In this document: in pieces, positions 1 through 10,601 of the stretch
Position numbering within the stretch: position 1 is the stretch's first letter
Layout: every line of letters begins with the position of its first letter
Origin: a virus
Reading direction: 5' to 3' (one strand)
IMG/VR virus record: IMGVR_UViG_3300006923_000021
Span: 1-64,000 of that record
DNA: 64,000 bases
Made by a program: the position numbers and the translations under genes
The notes under the pieces: model-generated
Told to the model about the DNA's origin: nothing
Database searches by the model: none
What the model saw: the letters and a program-made list of their open reading frames with translations, nothing else

Positions 1-8
1 ATTGGGTA

Positions 9-3000
9 ATGTTACCACCACCAGGTTGTGTACCATTTTTAGGGGGTAATAATTTTAGGCTCCACGACGATTGTGCTGATTTTAGTGTTATACCAGGAAA
101 TCCAGAAGTCTCTGGAACCACTATCACAACCTACCCAGAAATATTTAAAGATGGGATATCCAACATTGGGGCACAAGATTGTTTTGAATCCCAATACATG
201 TCTTGTGAAGAATTAACAAACCCGTGTGGTTGTAAGGAAACCTATGGTCAATTTGATATTTCTACCGTCTTTTTTGAGGTAGGAGACGTGGTATGCTGTC
301 CAACAGGTGGGCAGGCGTGGATTAGAATCATGGATGCGAAGTACTGTGAGGATTTAGAGTTATTTATTGGGGGACTTTGTGACACCTCACCATCCGTAGA
401 TAGTAAATGTTGGAGACTATGTGATAGTGAAAATTCTGGAGCAGGGTTGACCAGTGGTGGTAGAAAAGGGGAAAGTAAAGAAAGGGTATTAAGAAAATAC
501 AGTCCTTTCTTCTCTAATTATCTAGACCCATGTGACCCCGAAATAGCCCCACCTGATGATGATTGTGGTTGTGAGAATGTAGCGGAGAAGAATCTAGATT
601 TAGATTTTTACCTAATTGAACCTTCAAGTACTCCAGACTCCGTTTTAAATTTTGTTATGGCTGAGGAGTTTGGCAATTCGGAATGGACCACCTCATTAAC
701 TGCTGCGGGAAGAGACACCCAAATCTACAAAGCTGAAATTAATGTGTGTAATTTAGGGGATAAGTTTACACATTATTTTAGAGTATACCATTTGGAAGGA
801 GCGGTTCCAGGGGAGCACGGAGAGACTACCTACGGTGACTACAAGATTGATTTTAACGTAAACCCAAACTGTAACATAGAATTTTATTACGCCGTTACAA
901 GAAGTGATACAAGACTTTATATGCATATCCCCCCAGCTACTATGGTCAACGCCACTATAGAAATAGTAAACAACCCCCTCGTCGGTAGTAACATATTAAG
1001 TGACAACATCGATGCTAGTGACGGCATTAATGGTTTAACATCACTAACCTTCCGATTAGGGTCACAGGGGAGTAGTGACCCATTCATATACCATCTTTTT
1101 AGGGCACCAGACAGCAATCACTTAACAGATAATGGTGCCAACTTGAGTCAGGGAGACATAACCCCTCGGGACCGTTATTGGGGGTTATGTACTACAACTG
1201 AGTATAAGTTCCGGAATGTCACTTGTATGTATGGGGCTTTAAGTGATGTAGAACTAAACAGTATAGTGGGTGAGACAATAGATGGAACATCTGATTATAG
1301 GTTTAATTGGGAAATGGAGCTCTCTTGTGAAGGAAACGAGACCACAAACTTAACATTTACAGTTAACCTAATACCAGATGCAGAACAGAGTGGACGAGGT
1401 GGTAATGTTAGGGACATTGGCAACTCCATTATAGGCACACCACTCCAACCAGGTGTCGGGGGTAAGAGTCTCAGTGTCGGGGGAGTCTCCCAACCAATGC
1501 CTCCTACACGTAAGAGGTTATACACCACTTACAACGCACCGTTTTCTAACGTAGGTGGAGGGACCGACATGTCCTCCCCTATTATAAATCAAAACGAAAG
1601 TGCTGCGGAAAAAACAATCTCCATTTCTAATATTCAAAATAGTGGTAACTTAACTAGGATACCTATAAGTGAAACCATAACAGACATTAACAAAGACATT
1701 GATATTGACAATTATAAAGTAATTAGTAGTGAAATGTTTATTGTCCGTAACACCAACCCATTACAAAAAAATAGAGTTGTTAATTATAATTTCCCTCAAT
1801 TTGTGATAGATTTGAAAGATGGGAGAACCTATGAAACTTTCATAGATAATGGCATAAAGAGAGTTAAATTAACTTGGTTAGATGATTTTACTAAAAACAG
1901 TAAAAGTAAAATTAATATAGAATTTATTAGTAAAGAAAATAAAAAGAGGTTTGAACAAGATTTAAAACTTAAGAATATTGGGCAGGGGGTAGAGTTTTTA
2001 CCTCATTACACACCTCAAAATACACGACCACAATCCACCGTTGGGAAGACTACATTTGTTGACTTAAGAGATTGGGCTACGAGAAGTTTAGGTAATGTGG
2101 ATGATTTTTCTAATTCACGCATCATATATGGTAGTGATAACTTGGTAAAAAGATTTGAAATAGGACCAACATTTACAACACACCTCGCCAATTCACAATA
2201 TAAGGTTGGGTTGGTACCTATAGGTGACCCCAAGACAGAGTTTTTAGTTTCGACTATGGGTTCGTTTGACGACTATTTAAAAAACCAAACAGGAACTACT
2301 AGTAGTGCGATTACCATAACATTAAGTGGGGTAAGTGGATACTATTCGGGGTATACTAATTTAAGTGGGTATACTAATAACGAAGGTTTAAATTTAAGCC
2401 CTGACTTTGTTTTCGATATTTCATTATTAGACAATAAAATGTCATTACGTTCAGGGATAGCTCTTTCTGACCCTACTTTTTCTGAAACACGACAAGTGGA
2501 TGGTATAATATCTGGTGATTTTAAGTTAATTGGTGACCGTAGAAACTTACGTCCAGCTATTCCCACAGGATTATTAAATGAGGACGACCAATTATTTTTA
2601 TTACCTCGAGAAGATGTGGCCACGGGAGGGAACTATTTCTCTTATAAAGTACCTAAAACACAAAAGTATAGGGTACAATATAAGAGCTGTATTAATTTTG
2701 AATATTTTGATGAGGGGTGGTGCACATATTTAGACACGTTTAGAACACAAAGTAATAATCTTTTTCCTGTAAATGATTATGATTTTAAACAACTTATAAA
2801 TTCTAGTATTATATACGCGGGTGGAAGCCTAACCGCACCAAATGATTTCAATGAAGGCAATGTGGTTAATGATTCATACGCCTCATTAGGTATAACAAAT
2901 AAGTTATGTCCTATTTTTGGTTATAACCCCAATAATGGAATTAAAGATTTTTACATTAATGTTTATGTGGAGAGACAACTGTCAGGAACAACCGCTACTA

Positions 3001-4280
3001 CGGTGATTGGTAATTACATTATAGGTAATAACTCAACACAATACCCTAACGCTAATGATTACCTCACCCTACCTTTAAACCAATCAGATAAGTTCACTAA
3101 TCTTTACGAATGTTCTGGATTAACTTCCACGACTAAAATATTTGAAAAGAAATTCATACCATATATTGATACTGGATGTATTGAATTGAATAAAGATGAT
3201 GAGATTAGATTAAGGATAAATTTGGAATGGGAAAATACCACTAAAAATAATAGTATATTAACAAGTAGTGGTCTTACAGCGTCCACCATCTCCTTAAAAG
3301 TGGGGACAGATTATGACCCTATTACACCAGAAAGGCCATGGTTCAGGGTTATTAATAAAGAATGTAATGTAGGTGAGGGTAACGCTTATTTATATTGGCA
3401 AGCTAATGAAACTGGACCTGTTTCAGGTGAATTATTTTCTAATGGGACCAGAGTACCACCTACCGAGGGAAGTGAGGTAGGTAAACTAATCTTCGTGACC
3501 AAAGGAGACGTATTGGGTTACATAACCCCAAATATTCGTGTTAACAACTTACAAAATTTAAATTATTTTGACACACCAGATGTTAAAAACTACAGTGGTA
3601 ATTTAAAGTTAATACCTACGAGTAAGAAGACTAATAGGTGGGTAGAAAGTTTAGAGAAAAATAGAATAAAGGATTTTAGAATAAATTCATCTAAAGTATT
3701 AAATGTAGATAAAGATATGGAGATTCTGTGGAATGTACCTGTTCCAGTACAAGATAATGTTGAAAGCATTAGTTTAGACGACCCACAATACACCTATATG
3801 GTAGAGTCCAGAGTTAAGGTAAAAGGAACGACAAATACCTTTACCATTCTCAATACTTATAAGCCTGAAATTAAATCAGACACTATTAAAGATATTAAAG
3901 TAAACTCTTCTGGGTTAGTCGCACCAGAAAGCATTACATATACTTCTTCAAGACCTTTAGAAGAGAGAACTATAGGCTTTGAAAACAGTAATACTATAAT
4001 TAGAGAAAGAGTGGTAGCGATAGAGAGTGTGATATATGATAAAAATACCCCAACTGCTGATAACGAAAGGACACAATACTGTAAATGTGGTGATTCTTCT
4101 TATATAGCGGTACCTTCTGATAGCACGGTAGGGTGTAATAGATGGTGTTGTGTTAATAGTTACCAGAATTCCACATATTATCCATGTGGGGAAAAAACAA
4201 TAAATGAATGGGCGGAGGGCCTAAATCTTACACGAGTAGTGATGCCTGCACCCACAAATGGAATAATAAGAAGATTATAA
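9..4280 (+). CDS. Large virion (tail/baseplate-region) protein, 1423 aa
   Basis: I do not recognise a named family. The N-terminal 180 residues and the last 60 residues are rich in cysteine pairs (CGC, CC, CKC), while the middle is Thr/Ser/Asn/Gly-rich beta-type sequence typical of long tail or baseplate proteins. It ends one base before the next structural gene and heads a run of same-strand virion genes. The ATG overlaps an upstream TAA (TAATG), the coupling seen elsewhere in this window, so this start is plausible, but only eight bases precede it and an upstream start cannot be excluded. The virion assignment is inferred from composition, length and neighbours. Confidence 0.6.
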   Translation: MLPPPGCVPFLGGNNFRLHDDCADFSVIPGNPEVSGTTITTYPEIFKDGISNIGAQDCFESQYMSCEELTNPCGCKETYGQFDISTVFFEVGDVVCCPTGGQAWIRIMDAKYCEDLELFIGGLCDTSPSVDSKCWRLCDSENSGAGLTSGGRKGESKERVLRKYSPFFSNYLDPCDPEIAPPDDDCGCENVAEKNLDLDFYLIEPSSTPDSVLNFVMAEEFGNSEWTTSLTAAGRDTQIYKAEINVCNLGDKFTHYFRVYHLEGAVPGEHGETTYGDYKIDFNVNPNCNIEFYYAVTRSDTRLYMHIPPATMVNATIEIVNNPLVGSNILSDNIDASDGINGLTSLTFRLGSQGSSDPFIYHLFRAPDSNHLTDNGANLSQGDITPRDRYWGLCTTTEYKFRNVTCMYGALSDVELNSIVGETIDGTSDYRFNWEMELSCEGNETTNLTFTVNLIPDAEQSGRGGNVRDIGNSIIGTPLQPGVGGKSLSVGGVSQPMPPTRKRLYTTYNAPFSNVGGGTDMSSPIINQNESAAEKTISISNIQNSGNLTRIPISETITDINKDIDIDNYKVISSEMFIVRNTNPLQKNRVVNYNFPQFVIDLKDGRTYETFIDNGIKRVKLTWLDDFTKNSKSKINIEFISKENKKRFEQDLKLKNIGQGVEFLPHYTPQNTRPQSTVGKTTFVDLRDWATRSLGNVDDFSNSRIIYGSDNLVKRFEIGPTFTTHLANSQYKVGLVPIGDPKTEFLVSTMGSFDDYLKNQTGTTSSAITITLSGVSGYYSGYTNLSGYTNNEGLNLSPDFVFDISLLDNKMSLRSGIALSDPTFSETRQVDGIISGDFKLIGDRRNLRPAIPTGLLNEDDQLFLLPREDVATGGNYFSYKVPKTQKYRVQYKSCINFEYFDEGWCTYLDTFRTQSNNLFPVNDYDFKQLINSSIIYAGGSLTAPNDFNEGNVVNDSYASLGITNKLCPIFGYNPNNGIKDFYINVYVERQLSGTTATTVIGNYIIGNNSTQYPNANDYLTLPLNQSDKFTNLYECSGLTSTTKIFEKKFIPYIDTGCIELNKDDEIRLRINLEWENTTKNNSILTSSGLTASTISLKVGTDYDPITPERPWFRVINKECNVGEGNAYLYWQANETGPVSGELFSNGTRVPPTEGSEVGKLIFVTKGDVLGYITPNIRVNNLQNLNYFDTPDVKNYSGNLKLIPTSKKTNRWVESLEKNRIKDFRINSSKVLNVDKDMEILWNVPVPVQDNVESISLDDPQYTYMVESRVKVKGTTNTFTILNTYKPEIKSDTIKDIKVNSSGLVAPESITYTSSRPLEERTIGFENSNTIIRERVVAIESVIYDKNTPTADNERTQYCKCGDSSYIAVPSDSTVGCNRWCCVNSYQNSTYYPCGEKTINEWAEGLNLTRVVMPAPTNGIIRRL

Positions 4281-4281
4281 C

Positions 4282-7200
4282 ATGGGTACTTATTTTACTA
4301 ATGATTTTGAATTAAATAAATGTAGTAGTCCCGGCTATCCTTTTTTAGTGGGCTGGGACCAAACTAACACAGTAGAAAACGCGGTATCAAGTTGCAATGG
4401 TTCGATAACTAATCTTACTTTTTCAGGAGGTACTCCTCCTTATAGTTTTAAGTTAACGTATCCTGATATTGTTGTGGGACCACCAAAAACGGGAATCACC
4501 ACTAATTTTGTGGGATTATGTGCTGGTCAATATACAGCACAAACAACTGATTCTTTATATTCTTCTACCACTAGTTTCATAACAATTTTACCTTTAACTG
4601 CGGGAACATTAACCGCTGGTGTGGTGGACACTAGTTGTGAGTCTAACATAAATGATTTTTGTACTATAGAGGTTAGTGGGTTCACACACTCATCTGATAA
4701 TTTTACCTATCTTTTATATAAGGACAATAATCTTTATAATACCTACCAAGGAAGTAATGGGGAAGAAAATCACGTATTTTCTAATCTTACTCATGGTAAC
4801 TATACTTTAACCGCGTATGATGGGAATAGTGCGTCCTACTCAAGCCAAAAGACAGAGTTATGTACTTGTTTAAATGGGTACACCTTAGACTCATCTAATG
4901 TATTTGGATATACGGGACTTTCCACCACTAATATTGCAGAAGAATGGAGGCAATATAACTTATTTAATGACTATAAAATTATATTTAGAACCGTTTTGGG
5001 ACCACACTTACTGCCTCCATTTAATACTAATCCAAACAATATTGTTTTTGAGTCTGGAATAGACCCAGATGGCACAATAAGGGTAGATGACCCTTATTGT
5101 TGGTTATACACGGGAAAAACGTCAACAAGGAAAACTGAAAATACTGTAGATTGGTATTTGGGAGCTTACAATTTGACTATGGAAGATGGTGACGATGTAG
5201 GTCCAGCGGGATATAGTCTAGCTGCGGATGTTGGAACATTTTACTACAACACCACCATAAACAAATTTGTAATTAACTGGAGGCCGTTCCTAACTCCTAA
5301 CACTTGGATAACCATAAACGCTACCACTAATAGGGGTCAAAATGTTTTCCCTATTTCTAGTAGTGTGGGTCTTACAGGGGCAACTGCATATAACTCGATA
5401 GCTCTCGGAACTGTTAATGAAGTAGGGTATACCGTTACGGGTAGTACAATGGACGCGATTCAATGGGACCACATCGCTATGGGAGACGATACTTTAGAGC
5501 TGACGAACCCATGGCCTTTTACCAATAGTAATATACCCATGTTATTTGCTAGTACGTGTAAGTATATGAATTACGTACATGAATTGTCTTTAGGGTCTTC
5601 CTTCGCTGATGACGACACTATAGGTGTTATATTAGCTACTTTTATCGATAGTGATGGTTTATATGGTCCAAAAGGAACACCACACCAATTAACCCTACAC
5701 TTTAATACTACGAGTACGGACGGTGATAATGTAACTATTGAGTATAATTCCCAAGGAAATTCATCATATGCGTTTTCAATAGATGGTAGACAAACTACAA
5801 ATTGTGGTTATGAGACCAAGATGGGGTGTAGTACTGTCACGGGCATCACCCCTATAACGGGAATTAGTACCACTATATTAAGTAATAATATAGATAAATC
5901 CCCATTTAGTTATGGTAATTATGATGGACAAGGTACGCCATATGTGAGAATAGAACGTTCTGGCAATTTGGGAGAAAAGTTTAATATCCAAATGACAGAC
6001 ACTATCACTAGTGTAAAAGTGGGGACCCCACAGACCTTTAATAGTGACTATGAGATAAACTTTAATTTATTAGATAAAAGTACCTGGGTCGGTAATGGTA
6101 GAAATGCTGCTTACTACGCGAATGAAAAAGATTTATATAAGTTTCTAGGTTCCCAGAGTGTTGGGTATCACCAGGCTTCACAACCGGACTGTTATTTTTA
6201 TAATATAAACTTTACAGGTACCCAGAGTAATTATTTATTTAAGGATTTAAAGTTTGGTGGGAGTAGTACTTTACAATTTCCTTTAGGTAACCCAAACCTA
6301 CAAGGGGTAGAAGCTTCTAACAATCGGGAACTTAACTTTTATGCGTCATTGAGTGGTGGTGGGAACATTGGGGACCCCACGGTACCTAAAGTAAGTCCCC
6401 AAGCTAGTGTTAGGTTACAAACCACCGAAATTCCTCTTATGACGACCACTGGGGGGACTAAGATTAGTGCGACAACAGACACATATGTTCTTTACAACCC
6501 ACAAAGTTTTGTTAATAACCAAGTAGAGCCGTGTACAGAGTTTAATTTTACGTGGACTAAAAACACTACTGACCTTATTAATGGTAATATGGTCCCATAT
6601 TATTCCGTACACCCTTATATTCCAGAACAAAAAGCTTTTTCTATGACGCCCTCGTTCACTAGGGTATTCGACAACCCTATGGGGAGGAAATTAATACTAA
6701 CCTCAAATAACCAGGTAATTGGTGAAGGGGTAGAAGCAACTGACTGTATTAGATTGGGTAGTTTAGGTGAGGGTTCAGAATTCATTATAAAACCTAATTA
6801 TATATTTAAAAATAAATTAAATGATTTAAACTGTACCTCATGTAATTGTACAGCACCTCCTATAAGTGGGACTACAAAAGAAATTACAAATACGGAAGTG
6901 TGGTACGATACTTTTGACCCCCGTCCTGACCTAAAGATAGTAGGTAACGAAGATTCTACTGGCATATTTAGTTGGAATTGTGATGGTAAAATTAACACCA
7001 GAGATTATGGTTTGTATGATAGTACCACTGATTTTTACTTCTTAAAAGTCCCAGAAATAGGGACGGTGGATTTGGAAACTAATGATATTAGGTACGCTAC
7101 TAATGATTCGTGTGGAAACCTATATACCCAACAAGTAGAGGTACAAGAAGTATTTAATTCTGGGGGTACCAACATATTTAGTGGGACCACCACCTTACCT

Positions 7201-8082
7201 ATTGTTATTTCAGGTACTCCGTTCACAATAACTTTAAATTTTGTAGGTAATGGTCCTCTCCAGGTGACCTTAAATGGTTTAACGTTATTCGCGTCTCAGG
7301 CTGAAGATTTATCGGACGGCGGGGACTATTATTTTGATGGGAACTCACAAGTTAAATTTAGGGTGGATACAGTACAACCTGACGATGTAATTAATATCAT
7401 ATACACCCCTGGAAGTTTTTCTAGGTCTTATTATTACGATAGTTATATTGTTCCCGCTACTATACCTATTGTTAGTGGTGGTACTAGTGCGGGGGGAAAT
7501 GTTCTTTATACTAATGGGTATTATTATTATTTACGTACCACACACACACCCTTAGGTGATATAGGGTTAACACTCAATGGAACAGTCTTATCACCTAATA
7601 GTGATTATACTTTAATAAGTGATAATGTCGTACAATTTACAGGACTCCAATATCCTGGAGGTTTAACTGAGAATGATTTAATAGGGCAATTTTATTTTAC
7701 CCATTTTAACTTACTAGGTGTCTCGGGAGTTAGGAACCCGAAAATCACTGTCATTGCACCTAGAAGTGCTTACTACACTTATGAGTTATTACTAGTTGTT
7801 AGAAACTCGGCAGACAGTATAGTTTATACTGAAACCCAAACCTGCCCACCACAGACGAGTGTCGACAAAATACCTCTAATGAAAACTTTTACCGTACAAA
7901 CACCAGCACCTGGTGAGTTTAGTTATAATATAGTGACAACGAGTATATATACTTTAATAAATGGCGACACTATTAGTAACTCCGTAACTTCGAAAACCTA
8001 TAACTTTTCTATTACTCCAGCTATATTTTATGATGAAAGTAAGAGAACACCAATAAACAGAACAACAAGTAGTGGGTATTAA
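4282..8082 (+). CDS. Large tail/adhesion protein with SprB-like repeats, 1266 aa
   Basis: The N-terminal 200 residues contain Ig-like units with the pattern 'GGTPPYSF ... LCAGQYTAQTTD' (about residues 47-90) and a second, more diverged unit ending 'LTHGNYTLTAYD'. This is the pattern of the SprB repeat of Bacteroidota adhesins and gliding-motility proteins. The rest is Thr/Ser/Asn/Gly-rich beta sequence. It starts one base after the upstream gene's stop codon, so the two are probably co-transcribed. A role in host-surface contact or as a long tail component is inferred. The repeat suggests the gene took up domains circulating in its Bacteroidota host. Confidence 0.6.
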   Translation: MGTYFTNDFELNKCSSPGYPFLVGWDQTNTVENAVSSCNGSITNLTFSGGTPPYSFKLTYPDIVVGPPKTGITTNFVGLCAGQYTAQTTDSLYSSTTSFITILPLTAGTLTAGVVDTSCESNINDFCTIEVSGFTHSSDNFTYLLYKDNNLYNTYQGSNGEENHVFSNLTHGNYTLTAYDGNSASYSSQKTELCTCLNGYTLDSSNVFGYTGLSTTNIAEEWRQYNLFNDYKIIFRTVLGPHLLPPFNTNPNNIVFESGIDPDGTIRVDDPYCWLYTGKTSTRKTENTVDWYLGAYNLTMEDGDDVGPAGYSLAADVGTFYYNTTINKFVINWRPFLTPNTWITINATTNRGQNVFPISSSVGLTGATAYNSIALGTVNEVGYTVTGSTMDAIQWDHIAMGDDTLELTNPWPFTNSNIPMLFASTCKYMNYVHELSLGSSFADDDTIGVILATFIDSDGLYGPKGTPHQLTLHFNTTSTDGDNVTIEYNSQGNSSYAFSIDGRQTTNCGYETKMGCSTVTGITPITGISTTILSNNIDKSPFSYGNYDGQGTPYVRIERSGNLGEKFNIQMTDTITSVKVGTPQTFNSDYEINFNLLDKSTWVGNGRNAAYYANEKDLYKFLGSQSVGYHQASQPDCYFYNINFTGTQSNYLFKDLKFGGSSTLQFPLGNPNLQGVEASNNRELNFYASLSGGGNIGDPTVPKVSPQASVRLQTTEIPLMTTTGGTKISATTDTYVLYNPQSFVNNQVEPCTEFNFTWTKNTTDLINGNMVPYYSVHPYIPEQKAFSMTPSFTRVFDNPMGRKLILTSNNQVIGEGVEATDCIRLGSLGEGSEFIIKPNYIFKNKLNDLNCTSCNCTAPPISGTTKEITNTEVWYDTFDPRPDLKIVGNEDSTGIFSWNCDGKINTRDYGLYDSTTDFYFLKVPEIGTVDLETNDIRYATNDSCGNLYTQQVEVQEVFNSGGTNIFSGTTTLPIVISGTPFTITLNFVGNGPLQVTLNGLTLFASQAEDLSDGGDYYFDGNSQVKFRVDTVQPDDVINIIYTPGSFSRSYYYDSYIVPATIPIVSGGTSAGGNVLYTNGYYYYLRTTHTPLGDIGLTLNGTVLSPNSDYTLISDNVVQFTGLQYPGGLTENDLIGQFYFTHFNLLGVSGVRNPKITVIAPRSAYYTYELLLVVRNSADSIVYTETQTCPPQTSVDKIPLMKTFTVQTPAPGEFSYNIVTTSIYTLINGDTISNSVTSKTYNFSITPAIFYDESKRTPINRTTSSGY

Positions 8083-8103
8083 CATTAAAACCACTAACAT
8101 TAA

Positions 8104-8111
8104 TATTTATA
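8104..8111 (+). promoter_or_regulatory. Late-type promoter box TATTTATA
   Basis: TATTTATA on the sense strand, 12 nt upstream of the next ATG, in the first intergenic gap of the structural cluster. The same box precedes about twenty other genes on both strands (see findings). Confidence 0.5.
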
Positions 8112-8123
8112 AATAAAAAAACA

Positions 8124-10589
8124 ATGGGAACAGGATATATGTCAAAAACAGGGAGTAGCGGTCTAATAGCGGTGAGACTGACTGACGCTGGAAGAAAAAA
8201 ACTATCACAAGGTCAATTATCGTTGACCAAATTCCAATTAGGGGACAGTGAATTTTGCTATAATTGTTATACTCAAGTATTAACACAATCTAACGGAATT
8301 TTCATTATAGAACCTAAATGGAACGCACAAAACATATCTAACATATCGTACGAGTTAAATAAAATGAATGTTAAGTATCCCATTCCTTTAGTGGATGTTA
8401 GTTCAGCTCAAACCTATGGTGTATTACAACCCCAACCAACCGAAAACCCTGTTTTTAATACTGCAAGACCTAGAGGGTTTTTCTCGGGCAGCACTAATAC
8501 TTCATATTCAGCTATGACCACTTCTGAATACATCTATGGGTCTAATTGGTGTTTACCATTTTCAGGACTAACTGGGACAAGTCAGATGTTATTGGTCAGT
8601 GGAGGGTGTAACTCCTTTAATTATACCCCAACAATAGGTGACTTGGTTATGGTACAGTATTTTGGGCCTTATCAGGACACTGTCGCAAATTGTAACAGCA
8701 CCTCTATTAATATACCTCAAAATAATCCAGTACCTTATTTATTTTATAATGTGGTTGCGGCTACTACAGATTTAACTGGTGGTACTGTAATTACCAGTGC
8801 AAATACAGAGGCAACAATTTTGGTAAGTGTAGATAGGAATATACCAGATTTTAGTATGTACTCAGACAATGGATTATGTGCTAATATTATCATATACCCA
8901 CAAGGTAATATGTTAAACTTTTATGGGGCAGACACCCCCATACCATACTGGTCTCCAGGTTCACTTTCTTTTGATAATAACTGTGATGTTTCAGTAAAAG
9001 ATGTGGCGGTTTGGAATATGAACGTTAACTGGACACAATACTATGACAATAATTTAAATTGGGCAACTGTCGCTGGCACCAACAATACTGTTTATGGGGA
9101 CGTTGACACATATGGTTCTAGTGGTTATTGTGGAACTAAGGAATATTTAGGATATAATAATTTTGAAGGTCAGTTTGACAGTACTAACATGCCGGACTAT
9201 TATGGCTCTATACCTGTTTTAGGTTATTCCCCACAATTCTCAGGGACTTACGTTAGAGATTCATTTGGTAACATACGTAGCATTCTCCCTGAAGACCAAA
9301 GATGTATCGCTGTTCTTCACTACACTAATGAGACTATTTCTAATTTTTATGGTGAGAAATTCTCTTTATACAAAACAGGTGAGGGTGGAGCGAACGGTGT
9401 CGGTGAAATGCAAAATTTTAAAATACACATGCCAACATTAATGTGGCATAAGAAAAAAGGTGGAAATAGTGGGTCTGGTACTGGCACTGGTTTAGGTAAT
9501 GAGTGTACTATAGGTCAAACTTTTTATGTACAACCTCCAGGGTATTCGAATGTTGCTCAAGTACAATACATTGCGTCTACTGTTAATCCAGATATGAATG
9601 AACCAGGAATTAGGTATTATCATTTATGGGACGATAATTTGGCCGCGACTTCTGGGACAACTGCGGTACCTAATAGAGTGGGTAAAGTATTCCCAGATTT
9701 ACATATGATAACAATAGACGACCAAGAATTAGTAGCGTCCATGAGTTATAAGTCTAATAGAAACTGGACACTACCGATGCCTAAATTAGAGTTAGTAGCG
9801 GAAAACACCTCAGTTTGTGTGGCCCCACCTAGTTGTACTGGAGGTTTCTTTAGTAATGGTGGTGGAATAAGCATCCCGAACAGTGAACAAGTGTGGGTTA
9901 GTTATTTAATGGAGAGTAGCTCTGGATATACTACAGGTCTCCACTGTAATTATTACCCTTCTATTGTTGGGGACACCACGACTGGAGCAAAGGACGTATC
10001 AGTCCAGTTTGGGACAGAGTTCCCTTATTTGAGGGAATATAATAATACTTTATGTGTTCCATTTTCTGGTTCCGGTGTTCAAATAGATAAGTTCAATATT
10101 ATATATCAAAAGACAGCGTACGGTGTACCACCAGACCCAGCTTTATGGTCGATAATAGATATGACATCAAGTATTACGGACCATAGTGTGGGTGACCCAG
10201 TTCAAGCTACAGGTCTCACATCTACAGTATTCTATTTAACGTGTGATACCCTTCTGAGTGCTACTACATATAATCTTCATGATTATATCAACATACCACT
10301 TAATAATGGACAAGAACCGAACACATTACAATTTGGTGACGAATACTTTTTCTATGGTAATTTAGAAAGTGATATAACCGCAACTATTTATGAAATGAGA
10401 TATGGTATTACATTGGCTCCTGGCCAATTCACAACCTCATTAAATCCAAGTTGGGACGCCAATAATTTAGTAAGGATAACAGAAATTGGGTTATATGATA
10501 ATACTAGTGATTTGATGGCAATTGCAAAACTTAAAAGCCCAACTATAAGGAGTGGAGCTCAAACATTCCAGATAAAAATAGATTTTTAA
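8124..10589 (+). CDS. Tail-fibre/baseplate protein with LTDAGR N-terminus and EIGLYD C-terminus, 821 aa
   Basis: The N-terminus reads 'IAVRLTDAGRKKLSQGQLSLTKFQLGDSEF', a module shared in altered form by the next two large genes. The C-terminus has 'VRITEIGLYDNTSDLMAIAKL', the conserved end motif of phage tail-collar and fibre proteins. The centre is Gly/Ser/Thr/Asn-rich. The likely role is a tail or baseplate structural component, with the N-terminal module docking it to the virion. It is preceded by a TATTTATA box and followed after 12 bases by a paralogue. Motif reading is direct; exact position in the virion is not known. Confidence 0.65.
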   Translation: MGTGYMSKTGSSGLIAVRLTDAGRKKLSQGQLSLTKFQLGDSEFCYNCYTQVLTQSNGIFIIEPKWNAQNISNISYELNKMNVKYPIPLVDVSSAQTYGVLQPQPTENPVFNTARPRGFFSGSTNTSYSAMTTSEYIYGSNWCLPFSGLTGTSQMLLVSGGCNSFNYTPTIGDLVMVQYFGPYQDTVANCNSTSINIPQNNPVPYLFYNVVAATTDLTGGTVITSANTEATILVSVDRNIPDFSMYSDNGLCANIIIYPQGNMLNFYGADTPIPYWSPGSLSFDNNCDVSVKDVAVWNMNVNWTQYYDNNLNWATVAGTNNTVYGDVDTYGSSGYCGTKEYLGYNNFEGQFDSTNMPDYYGSIPVLGYSPQFSGTYVRDSFGNIRSILPEDQRCIAVLHYTNETISNFYGEKFSLYKTGEGGANGVGEMQNFKIHMPTLMWHKKKGGNSGSGTGTGLGNECTIGQTFYVQPPGYSNVAQVQYIASTVNPDMNEPGIRYYHLWDDNLAATSGTTAVPNRVGKVFPDLHMITIDDQELVASMSYKSNRNWTLPMPKLELVAENTSVCVAPPSCTGGFFSNGGGISIPNSEQVWVSYLMESSSGYTTGLHCNYYPSIVGDTTTGAKDVSVQFGTEFPYLREYNNTLCVPFSGSGVQIDKFNIIYQKTAYGVPPDPALWSIIDMTSSITDHSVGDPVQATGLTSTVFYLTCDTLLSATTYNLHDYINIPLNNGQEPNTLQFGDEYFFYGNLESDITATIYEMRYGITLAPGQFTTSLNPSWDANNLVRITEIGLYDNTSDLMAIAKLKSPTIRSGAQTFQIKIDF

Positions 10590-10601
10590 AACATATAATG
10601 G

